Numbered from the stretch's first letter, positions 1 through 13,800 are shown. The stretch: DNA of 64,000 bases from Scytalidium lignicola (GCA_002812745.2 NCSJ02000190.1:1-64000); one strand, 5' to 3'. Program-made: numbers and translations. Notes: generated from the letters alone by a model not told the origin.

Positions 1-21
1 CCATTTTTAGAGTAATTCTAA

Positions 22-2516
22 TGTTGATAGAATAGTAGTTATGTACACATGATATTCACATGCCCTTGTAAGTTAGTCTTGATTAAGTAGTAAGAATGAG
101 CAAAGCTCTTACACTTCACCCTCCTACCCTTAATCGTACAATAACTATAGAATAGTACAATGAGTATATTACATATGTTCCAGGCCATACGCCAACTCCG
201 CCCGTTGGCCAACCGCCTAGGCTATACGCCAATTTTACGGTTNGTGTACGGCCTAGGCCATACACCAACCACCCACCAATTCAGCTACTGATTTATTTAT
301 AATTTGGGCTATTTCAAGTGCTATTTAATTGCTAATCAATTGCTAATCTAAATCAACTGCTATTCCAAAGCCAGTTAAACTAACAACATTACCTTCAATA
401 TCTGCCCTTGCTCACTTTCTCCTAGACCTAGAATCGGAGCTTCCAGGTAGTTCAATTAGAGCTTGTTCTGTACGAATAACTAGCCTTGACAACCTCCCAC
501 AATCATGCTCATCTTTATGACAATGTACAGTACAATCTTTTCCTTCCTTAAAACAACAACACCTTTTAGTATTACACTAACCTTTACACTAGCATGATAT
601 CCTAATTTGTTGGCTTGTAGATGCCTCCCTGGCTGCTAAAGTCAAAGTGATTTGTTTTGTACTTTCTGGAATGGTAATATCTAGCCAAAGGCTTTTATCA
701 ACTATCCCTAAATCCTTGGTTAGCATTAGCCGGTTAATGATTCCTGATTGAGTAATAATCTTATATCTATAAGGGTGTAGTTCATCTAATATTCGTCTAA
801 ATAACCGTCGGTTATCAATAGCTGTTCTATCTTCTTTTAGAACCTTAATTGAGATAATATCTCCAATATCAAAGTGTTGAATATCATGNTTTTTTCAAGT
901 ACTTTTCTACTATTCTGACTCTTGCTTTTTACGTTGATTGTTAAGCTTTCTGGATTACTGGATCTGTTGATTGAATTGTTATAAATGTAGTAACTGTAGA
1001 TGTAGTAGTTGTAGATATAATAGCTATAGTTATAATTGTAATTGTAATTATAATCATAGAAAAGTCAACTTTAATGCTTGTTTGAATATTAGTTTTAACG
1101 TTATATTACTATTTAAGAGAATTTCTAATTGGTAAAATGATTTGTACATTGATCTCTGAGCTACTTTTAAGGTTAATACATATAATAATTTGAGAATATA
1201 ATTATGATTGAATATTAATATCAACCCTTGAATTGCTTAAGGATAACAATTATAGATTAATTAGTAGTTCAAGTTCTATATTACTCTTAAATATTAAAGG
1301 TTCATTAAGATCTTCTTAAAGTACTCTAATTATAAGATCTTTGTGTTTTTGACTGTTTAACCAGTCAATATAAGTACTATAATCTTTAAATAACAATTCA
1401 GTAAGTATACAATCAATTGTTAAGTGTTTTTGAATGTTGATTACTAAAGTAATCTCTACTAATCCATTAGCCTATTCAATTAAACCATTATCCATTTTCC
1501 AAGCTCTGATTTTAACTTTAATTATTCTATTTGCTTGTTCAACAAGACCTTGAGTTTAAGGTATTCTAAGTTTCCTATTGATTATTCTAATACCATATTT
1601 GTGTAATACAATAAAGAAAGCACTTTTAAACTCTTTACCATTATTACATTGTACAATTTTAAAAGGTAAAAAGGTTATAATAAATTAAGCAAATACTTGT
1701 ACAATCAGAATTGATTCTTTGCTTTTAAATGAATATAACTATGAATATTTGGTAAAATAGTCCTTAATATATAATATCCACTTGTATTAGCTAAATAGTT
1801 TATACCTTATATCAATTAAATCTACTTGAATATGTTCTTAAGCTCTTTCAGAAACAATAAGTTTAAGAGGAGCTTTAATAGTAGATAACCTGTTCAAAGA
1901 ACAGTTTTTACATCTTTTAAGCACTTATTTAACCTTATTATGTTTGATTCTATAGTAATTTTACTTAATTACTAGCCATACTTTATCTTGTCCTGTATGA
2001 AGAAGTTTGATATGTTCTTGTACAATAATATCAAATACCTTATTATCTTATACAGCATATCTCAGTTCTAAATAATATAAATCAAGCAATCGATATAATT
2101 GACAGTCCTTAAGCTTAAATTGAGTAAATGCTCTGTGTTTTAGGTTGGTATCTGCTTGATTCTCTGGTTTAAAGCTTAGGTTGTCCAAAAACACATGCAT
2201 TCTTTGCCAGTATTCTGGATTAATTTGTTCCTTATTAGTATAGCCTTCACTATATATATATTCCTGAAAGGCAAAGCGTACATCATTAGGAAAAGGGTTG
2301 ATTGATTCAATTAAAGCCATATTAAGTAGAGAATAACTTAATTGAAGGTTGTAAAGTGGGAGAAATCTGTTACATTTAAAGCTACACCGCTACTGTAGGG
2401 TAAAAAAGGGTAGGTGGTTAGTGTATAGCCTAGGCCGTACACCAACCGTAAAATTAGCGTATAACCTAGAACACATATAATTGTGTACTGTACTCCATAC
2501 TACAGATGAACTAACA
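22..2516 (-). repeat. Gypsy LTR, interrupted by a DNA transposon
   Basis: LTR of a RIP-decayed Gypsy family, split by the Ginger-like element at 176-2473. The two pieces (22-175 and 2474-2516) join to about 195 bases. In the direction of the neighbouring pol it begins TGTTAG and ends CAACA. Relatives are seen at 14309-14502 (opposite strand), 25343-25536 and 25849-25933, and two of these are 194 bases long. It lies at the 3' side of the minus-strand Gypsy pol remnant, so it is probably that copy's 3' LTR. The 21 bases outside it also flank the copy at 14309-14502. Confidence 0.75.
176..2473 (-). mobile_element. Ginger-like DNA transposon with a decayed DDE integrase
   Basis: The ends are inverted repeats of roughly 60-110 bases, starting TGTTCYAGG on one side and ending CCTAGAACA on the other. 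They are flanked by CATA on both sides, a 4-base target duplication. On the minus strand the interior reads, through several stops, as a Gypsy-type integrase. An open N-terminal part (2320-2048) is followed by an H2C2 zinc finger (HIKLLH ... CKNC, about 2020-1900) and the catalytic core. The first Asp (QVDLID) is at 1820-1822. The second Asp has become Asn (CNNGKEF) at 1643-1645, and the Glu (QGLVEQAN) is at 1538-1540, about 35 residues later. A C-terminal region continues to about 600. TGT...ACA ends, a 4-base TSD and a Gypsy-like integrase together are characteristic of Ginger transposons. The stops and the Asp-to-Asn change fit RIP, so the copy should be dead. A different cut-and-paste family with a retroviral-type integrase is the main alternative. 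Confidence 0.75.
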
Positions 2517-5499
2517 ATAAGTATACTTTTAATGTTTAATTTAATCTTTTTATCTAACTATCAATTTGTAAGTAAAATGCTATTAACATTTTCCTATTAA
2601 CATTTATATACTTAGTTAATGTTTTTTTTTTAAAACTTTAAAGTAAAGTATATATTTTAATCAGATATAATACTTTTTAATACTTTAAACAATGTTATAA
2701 TATGTTATAAGAATGCTTTTACTACTTTTTCTACACCTTATATTTTATCTTATAGTATAAAGATTATATATTTTATGAAAATGTTTATTATTACTAGAAT
2801 ACTATTATAATCCNTTTTTTATTACTAAGTCTTTAAACTTTAATAACTTAGTAATGAAGTTTTATACAATTATTTGCTATAATCATGTTAATATCTTAAT
2901 AAGCTAGAGCATCTTATAAAGTCTAAGCTTTAAGTTCTTTGTTCTATTACAAATATTATACTCTTTTATAACTTTCTTAATTGTCTGTTTTATTCAATAT
3001 AAATAATAATCTTTTTAAATCTTGTAATAAGTTCTTTTAGCCTTAAAATGTTTATTTTATAACAAGGTATACTATTCTGTTAAGAATTCTTTTAACAGTT
3101 TCTTAAAAATATATAATTTCTTGTTTTAGTATTACAACTTATCAATTTGCTTTTATTATTCATTCTTCATCTAAAACTTTTTTATTTTCTGTATTATCAT
3201 TATTTAATTCCTCATAGATTTTCTTAATTTAAGTCTTGTTAACTACTGTTAATATAAATATTAATTGTCCTTGATTATAAGTAANTTTTTTCTTTATTAT
3301 CTGTTAAGATTACTTATTATAAGCTTAACTTCTCCTTGTTTATATACTCTAGTTTTCAACTTAAAGCATTAACTTATCCATTATTAATTCTTTTAATATG
3401 TTAAATCCTGAAATTGTATTCTAACAAAGTTTTTGCTTATTTAGTTTATTTTACATTTAATTCTTTAAATAATATAAAATGCTTCAAATTCTGATAATCT
3501 ATTAATATTTCAATCTGTTCTCTTATTCTTATAGTATATATTCTCTATTTTTTTTAGTATATTTACAATTGTTAATAATTCCTTATTGTAAATAAGATAA
3601 TTTTGNTTTTACTAAGCTGAACTTTCTTAAATAGAATACAAGTAGNTTTTTACTCTTTTTGCTTATTTTACTAGTTTAAGACTATACTTAAAGTATAGTT
3701 TAATATATCTGTTTTAATCTGAACAAGTTTGTCTAAGTTAAAGATCTTAAAACTCTAATTCTCTTTAAATACTTTTTTAACTTTGTTAAAAGTATCTTAT
3801 TATTTCTTTTTCTATTTATAAAGCATATTCTTTTTAATTAATTCAGTTAATGATAATACTATTCTTAAATAGTCTTTTACAAACTTTTAATAGTAATTTG
3901 CAAATCTTAAAAAGCTTTATAACTTTTTCATTGTCTTAAGTATTATTTATTCTTTGATAATCTTAGTTTTTTCCTTAATTATTTTAACCTTANTTTTTTA
4001 TAATAATATATTCTAAAAATTGTACTTTTATCTTATAAAATTTGCATTTCTTTAGTTTATATTAAAACTTTACTTTTTTATAACACTTTAAGTATTGCTT
4101 TTATATATACTTTATAAGCTTTTAACATCTTTAAATATATTAACATATTGTTTAAATATACTATAACAAATTTCTCTAAGTATTCTTTAATACTTTTGTT
4201 TATGATTTTCTATATTATAACTAGTGTATTTATTAATTTAAACAGTATAACTAATAGCTTATATAATTTGTATTTAATTCTGATAATAACTTTTTTATTT
4301 ATCCTCTTTCTTGATTTTAATAAAGTTGAATATTAACTATAAATCTAGTTTTATGAAGAACTTAGTACTTCTAAGCTTATCTTTAATAATCTTTATCAAT
4401 AACAATAGATATTAGTCTTTAATTGTTCTTTTATTTAACCTTTTATAGTCTTTATAAAGCTTACCTTTTAAGTTATCTAGTTTTTTCGCAAATAACAATA
4501 ATATTTTTATTNAAAAAGTTTAACTTTTAATATAGTCTTCTTCTAACCATTTTATTTAATTATTCATTTATTACTTTATCTTCTACTATTATTATTAAAT
4601 ATACTAGTTTAAATAATAGTTAAAATCCTTCTTCTAAGTTAATCTTATAGTCTTATAACTAATATTCTAATAATGTTAAGTTTTCTAGTCTTTCTTTAAA
4701 CAATTTTATTTATTCTTTATACTCTTCAAGAATATACTTAAGACTTTTATCTTGTCTTGACTAACCTGAAATTAAACTAATTTCTATATTCTTAATCATA
4801 AGCTAATTAAGTTTAATTACTTGAATAACTTTAAGCTTTTTGTCCTTTATAACTTTTGTTAATATTTTTAGTAATTTCTCTTGTAAAAACTTTACAATTT
4901 CCTCTTGTTAATTTATCCTTGAATTGCTCTTTTACATTTATAATATATTTAATATTATTTTGAAGTTTTTAATATAAATTATATTAAATACTATTTTCTC
5001 TTAATAACTTGTCTTAATAATCATTATTATTAATTTGATCTTTACTTTAACACTTTGCTTTGTGATAAAATTATTTACAAGTCTAATTAAATATTTATAA
5101 TCTTTAACTTAAGTATTTATATTTAATTTCACTATAATTTCTAATGTTATAAAATTTTCTACAACTTTAGAATTTAATAATACTTTTACTTTTTTATCTA
5201 GTTATAATAACTTCTAAAAAGAATATATTCTTATTTAAAGCTTTAAGTTTTAATTCTTTAATTACTTTTTTTCTTTATATTATTAGTAATTTATCCTTGT
5301 TTATCTACTAAGTCTAGTAAATATAATTAACNTTTTTTATTATTCTTCTTTTACTTTGTTTTTTACAACTTTTAAAGCTTTATCTTAGTGTTATAATTCT
5401 TATTATCACAGCTTGATAAGTGCTGAAATATCAGCTTATAAGGAGTTAAGGACTAATAAGTAGTTAGGTTATATGACTTATGTAAGAGGTATAAGCTGG
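2517..5499 (-). mobile_element. Gypsy pol remnant, heavily RIP-mutated
   Basis: An AT-rich stretch with stops in all frames. Read on the minus strand, about 4500-4250 gives a recognisable Gypsy reverse transcriptase core: DYKRLNKRTIKD, then KFFIKLDL, then FNFIKIK. The remainder towards 2517 should be RNase H and integrase, but it is too decayed to delimit. It is clearly the same family as the plus-strand copy at 10880-14308, because the RT segments align base for base with mostly transitional differences. The 5' part is cut off by the MITE that begins at 5502. No functional product is expected. Confidence 0.65.
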
Positions 5500-5656
5500 T
5501 AACGTATTTCCCGGTGTTACCGATCACCTTATATTACCGATCACTGAAATTCAAGGCAAAATTGAGCAAAATGGACCTCTTAATAACTTAACAATAACAT
5601 TATATTTATATGTTCTATTTTAATAATATAAAAAATATAATTGATTTAATTATTAT

Positions 5657-5818
5657 TGTTGAATTAAGCACAGCAAGAGGTTGCGTAATCGGGGTTACTC
5701 AAATATATTGTGGTGTTTTAGTGTAGCTACGTACGTACAAGTGAAGCTAACTACTAGAAAGGGAAGTCACGTGTAATAAGAAAGTAGTGCCTGAGGTGGC
5801 ACGTGGGATATCACAACA
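5657..5818 (-). repeat. Copia 3' LTR (162 bases)
   Basis: Begins TGTTGAATTAAGC and ends GATATCACAACA on the plus strand. It pairs with a 162-base copy at 10429-10590, with about a dozen differences that are all transitions. A purine-rich tract (GGGGGTG on the minus strand) abuts it on the internal side, as expected upstream of a 3' LTR. The five bases outside it, ATTAT, are repeated after the other LTR. Confidence 0.9.
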
Positions 5819-5950
5819 CACCCCCATGTCACCGAAGCACCGAAAATTGATGCAAAAGTACCCCAAATCCCATACAAAAACGAGTGCGGAGACACTTGAG
5901 CCATAAAGCAAAATGTTGCAAGTGTAATACCGGAGCCCGAAATGGGAAAT

Positions 5951-6298
5951 TTATCGATTCAAAGCAATCGATTTCAGGCCCAACAAATCCATAAACTTTG
6001 TATGTTTGACTGAATTCAAAGCTTTTGTAAGGCCGTCAGCCACCATATCTGCAGTAAGGACGTAATTCAAAACGATCTCTCCAGATTGCACCTTCTCGCA
6101 TACAAAGTGATATCTGATATCAATGTGCTTAACCCTTTTCGATTGTTCAGTAGTCTCAGCCATAGAAAGGGAGCCTTGATTGTCGCCATTTAAGGTGATC
6201 TTAGAGCTTAAAACGTTGACCTGAAGTTCTGACAGCAATCTGGCCAACCATATAACTTTGCATGATACTTCAGAAAGAGCATAGTACTTAACTTCCAT
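5951..6298 (-). pseudogene. Copia RNase H domain fragment
   Basis: An open frame of 115 residues from the 3' end of the Copia polyprotein. It starts in the RNase H fold (EVKYYALSEVSCKVIW) and contains LNGDNQGSLSM, HIDIRYHFV and the C-terminal ADMVADGLTKAL signature. It lost its upstream frame to stops and is not an independent gene. It is the best-preserved stretch of this element. Confidence 0.8.
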
Positions 6299-9200
6299 AG
6301 TAGACAGAGTAACACAAGGTAATCACTGACAACACCATGAAATAAAGCCTCCTCCCAAAAAGAAGAGATAACCTATGGTAGATCAACATGTTTCCAAACA
6401 ACCATTGTAATCAGAATTACTGAAACCATAGAAATCAAGGTTTTTGTTTCCATCTCCTCCAAAGGTAATGCCAACATCTTGAGTGCTTTGGAGGTATTGA
6501 AAGACCTGTTTAACCAAATTCAAGTATTATGGAGATGGATTTTGTAAGAATTATGATAGTCAGGAGATTAAAAAGGACAAATCAGAATGCATTTATGTCA
6601 TGAGATACATAACAAAACCAACCTTTTCAGAATAAAGCTAAACATTTTAAGGAGTAGTTATACTGTCATATTTGACTATAAACTTAGCTACATTCACCTC
6701 AAAAGAAGTAAAGTAAGGTTTAACATTGTTATACCTGAATCAATCAAGAATCTTCTTAATATACTCATCCTGGACAAGAGAAATGGTATGTTTTTCCTAA
6801 TCCCATATAATATACACCCTTAAAAACCAAGATGCAAGTCCTATATCAATCATTTTGAATAAATCATAGAGAATTAGCTTGACCTCGTCGAATTAAGAGC
6901 CTCCAGGACTGATAACTAGAAAATCATCAACATAAGTACAAATAAAGATGCCTAAACATTGATTAAAAAAGACACTAAGGTTGGATTGAAGAGGAAGAAA
7001 GCTAATCTTAACTAACTTTAAATTAAGCTTCAATTGCCAACAACAAAGAGCTTGTTTCAGTCCATACAAGGACTTCAAAAGGAGTAGAACAATATAACTA
7101 TTACCATCGACAATATCAATACATTTAACATCAAAAGCTCAAAGATCCTCAACGGTAAATCCCTCAAGGAGATTTATATAAATTTCTACGTTGATATCAC
7201 CATTTAAAAAGGCTATAATGATGTCCATTTAGTGTATTTGCCAGCCATGAACAACAGTAACTAACATCAATACCTTCTATGTTGCTAACTTGACAACACT
7301 TACCTAAGTTTGATTATAATCCACTCCATAACATTATTCATATCCCTTAACTACAAACCTAGCTTTAAAGCATTCAATTTGATAGTCTGCATTGCGTTTA
7401 ATGCAATAGACCTATCAGCCCTTCAAAGCATACTTTCCAGGAGGAAGCCGAGTAAGCTTGAAAGTCTTACACTTCACCAAAGACTTAAGCTCAGTTACTA
7501 TAGCATCTTCTCATTCCTTGGAATACAGAGTATCAAGGGCTTCCTTGTAAGATTTCGGTTTTGTAAGATCATTTGTTATAACTAGGGCATACCCTAAATT
7601 CAGAGTAGAACAAGCTGTAAAACAATAGCCATAAGCCATAATAACTGTTAAAGGCTAACCAAGAATCTCTCCTTCATCAGGAAAGGCTCTAAAAACGACT
7701 GGAGATGGAGAAACAACTAAAGATAGAGCCTGAGTGCTTGATTTTGCAGCTTGCAAGTATATAACACAATTCTCTATAAGATCAATATATATAATATTAA
7801 AGTTGGTATGTCCTTGTTCAGACTTCTTATTCTTTAAGCCTTTCAGACAACCACAACCATGTTTGATAGGTATAACTACCTGAGGAAGCTCATCTTCAGA
7901 CATCTCCTCCTCCTCCTCAGTAAGTTGTACAACCTCCTCAAACATAAAGTTCAACTGTAAAAGGAGAGTTATATCTTACAAAGTAAAAGGTAAAGATAAT
8001 AGAGAATGTAAGGAATTAACTTCAGTAATAACTTCAGCATCTTGAACCTTGACAACAAACTCTTTTAAGCATAGATTACCCTTAGTAAAAGTAATATAAG
8101 AAGTGCAGACTAATTTGTAAGTGTATAAAGGAACTTAACAACAATAAATTGAGTTGCTCTTAAAGCTTAACAATATGTCCTCTTCAACCTTAAAAGCTAT
8201 CTTTTAAGATACTACATAATGTTCCTTGTTAATATGTATAAAGATTTTGAAACTAACAATACAAAGGTTTAATAAATCAGGTTTGTAATTAATACCAGAA
8301 GGAAAAACCTATTTTATAAAGGCTTTAAATAGAATGATATTACCTATAAGAGTTTTGATTGTAAGATGATTGCTAATATATATAACTGACTTGTACATTT
8401 TATTCTAAAGTATAAGGGGAATATTAATAACAATCATAATAATGTAAGTTCTTATAAATATAAAGTGTTCAACTCTCTTAAAGACTTCATTTTACTATGA
8501 TGTATAAGGAGTAATCTCTTTATGTTAAATACCTTTATAACTATAGAAGGCATCAAATTTCTCTTTACTAAACTCATTTCCACTATTAATTTAAATCAAT
8601 TTAAAAGTAATATTCTACTAATTCTTAAGAAGAGTATAATGTATAATTATAATATTATATACACTTTTCTTTTCTTTATAAGTATAACCTTAAGTAATGC
8701 TAGAGTAATCATTTACTATAGTAATAGCATAATAATGCTTATTATAACTAACAAATATAATTGTATACATATTGATATTCAAGACTTTACCAACTTTAGT
8801 AAATTGTTTTCTAGGTTCTTTAAAAACATTTTTTTCAAAGCAATTATATTTATATACCTTGTAAAGGAAGAGGTCTTTGTCAAAAACCTTCTTTACTAGC
8901 TTAGTATTAATACTAAGAGTAACTTTAATTGTATTCTTAACAACCTCAAGGCTTGTATGTACTAAACATTGATAAATAATATCCAGACTAAGAATTGTTT
9001 AACAAGCAAGAAATACTAAAATAAGTATTATTAGAATAAATGTTAATCTTAAATAGATACTAGCAAAGGAGGTAATAACAACATTATATTCAATGTTGTT
9101 TTTATCAAATATACTAAATGAAATAATATAAGTGTTATTATTCTGTACAAGGAATCTTAAAGCTCCGAAAATATTAACCAGAAATGTAAGTATATACTAT

Positions 9201-10428
9201 ACATTGATAAGTATCAAGAAGAAGGATGAACTATCCAAACGAATAATTTCAAGTATAATAATGCTTACACTTATAATTAAAGCAAAACTATTACTTGTCT
9301 TTATAAGATGAAGATTAAAACACATTGAATAAGAACCAAAATCAAACCAATTAAGATTATTAGTAATGTAATTAATAGTACTTGTATCTATAATCTACTG
9401 ATTGTGTATAAACATGGAGAAAGCCATAGGATTAACAATAACCAAGCTGGTAATAACTAAGTTAACAGAGTTAAGGTTAATAATATTAGATTTGTCCTTT
9501 AAATCAAACTTCTTAGGTTTATCCTCACTTTTCTTCTCCTTCTTCTTGTTAAACTACTTTGCCTTATATTCCTCAAGCTTTTCAAGATGCTTTTGAAAAC
9601 AATCAAATTCCTTATAACTATTCTTCTTGCAATAATTGCATTTAACGTTCTTAGAGCTTTTTAAATTGCTTAAATTAGAATTGTTCTTGTTATACATGAT
9701 GATACCAGAAGAGTTAATGACAAAGATAAATTCATCAGTAATGTCCTTTATAAGTTGAGTAAGTGTAAGTAACTTCTCAGATTTACTAGTTGAATGTTAA
9801 CATTCAGCTTAAATAAGATATTCATCCTCAAGACTAGAAATAAAGACAAANTTGATAGAAAAGCTTTATGTTATCACCCTTAACAGCCTTCAAATTGGCT
9901 ATCATTGACTTGAACACAGCAATATACATACTTATAAAGTTGAAATAACTGCACTTGACAGATATCAACTCAGACAAGAACTTCTGTTGTAAATTATAAC
10001 CTTTTCCTTGATATTAAGCTTTTAAAGTAACTTAAGCAAACTTTACTATATCACAATCCTTAATCAATAGCATAACCTCATCGTTAATATTGACATTAAG
10101 ACATATATGAGTTTTGATGTTATCTTTGCACCAAGCCTTTTACTCAGGAGTATCTCCTTTAAAAGATGAAACAATATTACCAACATGATCTTCAAGACCT
10201 TTAGACTAGAGCAATACCATAAGACAAGAGCTCTAAAGGTTGTAATTCTCTAAACCCTTGAGTCTTTGGTCCTTTGGAAGAATTACAATTCCAGAATCAT
10301 CAGCTATACTGAAGGTGATGGTTAAATGCATAGATATAGGTAAACAAAGACAAAAAAANGGTGTTAATCAACACAATCGACATGAAAGAAGAGTTAGCCC
10401 AATTATATTGCTACTAGAGTGCATAACC

Positions 10429-10590
10429 TGTTGAATTAAGCACAGCAAGAGGTTGCATAATCAAGGTTACTCAAATATATTATGGTGTTTTAGTATAATT
10501 ACGTACATACAAGTAAAGCTAACTATTAGAAAGGGAAGTCACGTGTAATAAGAAAGTAGTGCCTGAGGTGGCATGTGGGATATCACAACA
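10429..10590 (-). repeat. Copia 5' LTR (162 bases)
   Basis: Partner of the LTR at 5657-5818, same length and same ends. It is followed directly by ATTAT, the duplicated target. It has more A/T at the variable positions than its partner. Confidence 0.9.
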
Positions 10591-10879
10591 ATTATTATCA
10601 AATTTTAAAAGTTTTAATTAATGTTAATAATGTAAAATTAACGAAATACTAATTTTGAGCTTAAAATTAAGATAATATTTAAGTTATATAATAATTATAT
10701 AATTCAATAATTAAAAAATTTAATATATAATAAAGTATATATAGATATTTATAATTTCAAATTTGATACAATAACAAGTTATAGTTGTTGAGTTATTAAG
10801 AGGTCCATTTTGCTCAATTTTGCTCTGAATTTCAGTGATCAGTAACATAAGGTGATCGGTAACACTAGGAAATACGTTA

Positions 10880-13800
10880 TAAAGGATATAAGGTTATACT
10901 AGGTTAGACTAGTTAGACTTAACATATAAGAATTGTATATATAAGAATATACTCCTTAAGCTTTAGTTAAGAACCTTGTATTCAACTTAAGTTATAACTT
11001 TAATATATATACTTGTTTACTATAATTACAAACAACTTACTTTTATATAAACTCAACAAGAGTAACTAAACTTACTTACATAACCATGTTATAAGAAGTC
11101 TTATAACATTTTGAATATTATTATATAAAAGTAAGTTATATTAGACTTGAACAAGTATTAGATGGAAATATAATGATTAATTTAGAAGAAAACTTTAAAG
11201 AAAGCTTTGAAGAAAGTTCAATAAGTAAAAGCTCAAGTAAAGAAGTTGACTTAGAGAATGAAGTTATAAACTTAACATAAGTAAGATTATTAATAGGATT
11301 TATAATAAGAAGACCTTTAAAGGTATTCGTATTAATAATAAGAAGACCTTTAAAGGTATTATTACCAGGATTACCAAGACTACTTAATCTAGGACTAATT
11401 GTTATAATTAGTATAATAAGAGAAGGATTAAGGAAGGAGATAAATATAGTCAAACTAGACTTCTTTTATGAAGATAAGAATAGGCTTAAGGTATACTTAG
11501 TATAAACAAGAATATATCTAATGTTAAATAAGCATTTATTTATAAATAATATATAAAAGGTATTATAAACAACATTATACCTTAGAAGGATTGTAGTAAA
11601 TTGGTTTTAATCATTTTTGAATGATTATTTTAATTATATAAGAGTATTAACTAATAAAGAAACTTAAAAACTTCTTAACAGTTATAATAAGTATATTAAG
11701 GAACTTAACAAGTTGTTTAAAGATAGTAATAAGGAAAGAAATATAGAATAATGTTTTTATTATCTTAAATAAACAAAAANGTGTTAATGATTATATTGCT
11801 TTGTTTAAGCAATACTCAGTAAGAATAAATTAGAATGAATAAGCTTTACTTGTATAATACAAGAGAGGATTAAAGGATTAAATATATGATAAACTATATT
11901 AAAAAACTTAATTATAGAATTGGAAACCTTAATCAATTATTGTATTATAATTAAGAATTAACTTTACAAGAAAGAATTAAACAAGAAAAGAATATCTTAC
12001 TTTATAAGAAAGAAATATGGTTAAGAGAAGAAAAGTTAGCTAAAAGGAGATTTAATAAATCTTGATGTAATTAGAAAAGGGAAACCTTAGAAAGGCAAAA
12101 GTCAGAAGTTTAAAGGAAGAGAGAATTCGTTTAGAATTAACTTAGAAAAATTAAAAGACTATAAGAAGAAAAANGTTGTATTTTAAGTATAAACTTCTAA
12201 GATACTTTGTAAACAGTTATAAGAACAAAGGCAAATAAGTAGTAATTATAAGTATAAGTATTATAAGCATTCTAAGATAAGAATTATTATTATTAAGTTA
12301 TGAAGAAGCTTAAACTAATATACTTAGTATCAAGGCCTTTATAAACCTTAGATTAAGTATAAGAGAGGATATTACTGAAGAAGTGTTAAATATTAAGGAT
12401 TAACTTTAATTAAAAGTATATTATCAAATTAAAAGTAAGTGTTTAAGATGTTGAAGGATTATATATCTTTTAAGAAAAGATAATAACAAGACCTTTTAGT
12501 AAGAAACTAAAATAACTAGTAAATTATATTATGATTAAGATAACTTAGTATTAGTCATTAAAAGAAGTTGTAAAATTATTATACTTACTTAAAGTAGATT
12601 ATGATTATAAGAAGTGATATTAAGATTACTAAGATTAGTAAATAAGATTATTTATTAAGATTTAATTAGTAGATACTAGACAAGAAAACCTTTAATTAAT
12701 TTATTTAGAAAAAACAAAGTTTATTAATAAGAACTTGAGTATTTGAATATAAAAGAAGTAATAATATCCTAAGTGAAGAAAATTCACTAATAAGAAGTAT
12801 TAAATAGATACTAAGATCTGTTATAGATTGTTATATAATAGTACAAGAAGAGTTAGATAAGTTTCTAGATCTTAAGGTAAAAGTAACAATTCTAAGTATT
12901 AATAAGATAAATATTAAAGAAATCCAAGAATTAGCCTTGAGAATTGTAGAAAATAAAGTAGAAGAAGAGTAGTAAAGAAGTTAACTATGATTACTAGACT
13001 TAGTAAATAGTTAAGGATAGACTACTAATGATGTAGAAGAGAGAATAACCAAGGAATTAAGATTTAGAGCTTTTAATGAAAATGTATTGTTTTTAAAAGT
13101 TAAAATAACCAAACAAAAGGTTAAAGTATTAATAAATTCTAGAGTTATAAGAAATTTCATGATATTAAATATAATAATGAAATTAAATATAAATACTTAA
13201 GTTAAGGATTATAATTATATAATTAAGCTTGTGGATAATTCCCTTATAATAAAAAAGTGTTAAAGTAAAAACCAAGTTAATAACTATGAAGGTTAAGGTT
13301 AGTTACTAAAAAATAATAATATTTAATATAACTTATATTAAGAACTTTAAGATAATCTTAAGGATACTTTAAATGTAAAAGAATAGTTTAAGAATTAACT
13401 AATAAGAGAAAACTATAAAGTTTTCACAAGATTTATTATAAGAAGTATTAACAAAAGCAATAAAGGTTAAAGAACCTTAAACTATTCATATAATTGAATT
13501 TAGTTAACTTATAATTAAGGATATAGAAATTAATTTGATTTCAAATTAATTAAGTTAAGACAAAGGTCTTAAGTACATTCTTAAAGAATATTAAGAATAG
13601 ATAAAGTTATTTAAAAAAANGATTAAAAGACTTAGTATTGTCAGAATGTTAATTATAAGATTATAAAATTAACCTTGAAGAAGGGTTTTAACTACTATTT
13701 AAGCTAGTATACTTAATTATAATAGTAAAGGATAAGGTAACAAAAGAATAGTTAAACAAAATGATTAAGAGAAGATTATACTAGAAGTTAAACTCTTTAA

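Larger units (their letters stand above)
5657..10590 (-). mobile_element. Full-length Ty1/Copia retrotransposon, RIP-damaged
   Basis: A 4.9-kb element with 162-base LTRs at both ends and a perfect 5-base duplication ATTAT (5652-5656 and 10591-10595). On the minus strand the order is Copia-type. A gag start (10330 downwards) contains LPKDQRLKGLENYNL followed by stops. A zinc knuckle near 9600-9640 reads CX2CX4YX4C, with the His replaced by Tyr. A long degraded protease/integrase part follows. Reverse transcriptase (7078-6893) has YGLKQA and an intact YVDD box. The C-terminal RNase H (6298-5951) has ADMVADGLTKAL. Many TAA/TAG stops and the His-to-Tyr change are C-to-T or G-to-A changes. The sequence just inside the 5' LTR starts GGTTATG, which would pair with part of an initiator-tRNA anticodon arm; that priming assignment is weak. 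A truncated, more decayed sister is at 28381-31124. Confidence 0.9.
5502..10877. mobile_element. Tc1/mariner-type MITE split by a Copia insertion
   Basis: The outer ends are long inverted repeats of about 95 bases starting ACGTATTTCC, flanked by TA on both sides (5500-5501 and 10878-10879). The TA duplication is the Tc1/mariner signature. Once the Copia element (5657-10590) and its ATTAT duplication are removed, the MITE is about 437 bases with no coding capacity. A related MITE of 427 bases lies at 15288-15714. The order of events is clear: the MITE landed in Gypsy DNA and Copia later landed in the MITE. Confidence 0.85.

Noticed and set aside
4148..4336. Hydrophobic plus-strand frame of 62 codons
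   Set aside because: A product of T-rich decayed Gypsy DNA: Phe, Ile and Leu codons arise from base composition, not from a membrane protein.
8522..8899. Plus-strand frame of 125 codons
   Set aside because: It lies antisense inside the Copia element and is rich in Ile, Asn and Phe; no start context or domain.
11136..11453. Minus-strand open frame of 105 codons
   Set aside because: It is opposite the decayed Gypsy gag on the plus strand; A/T-biased sequence opens frames on the other strand.
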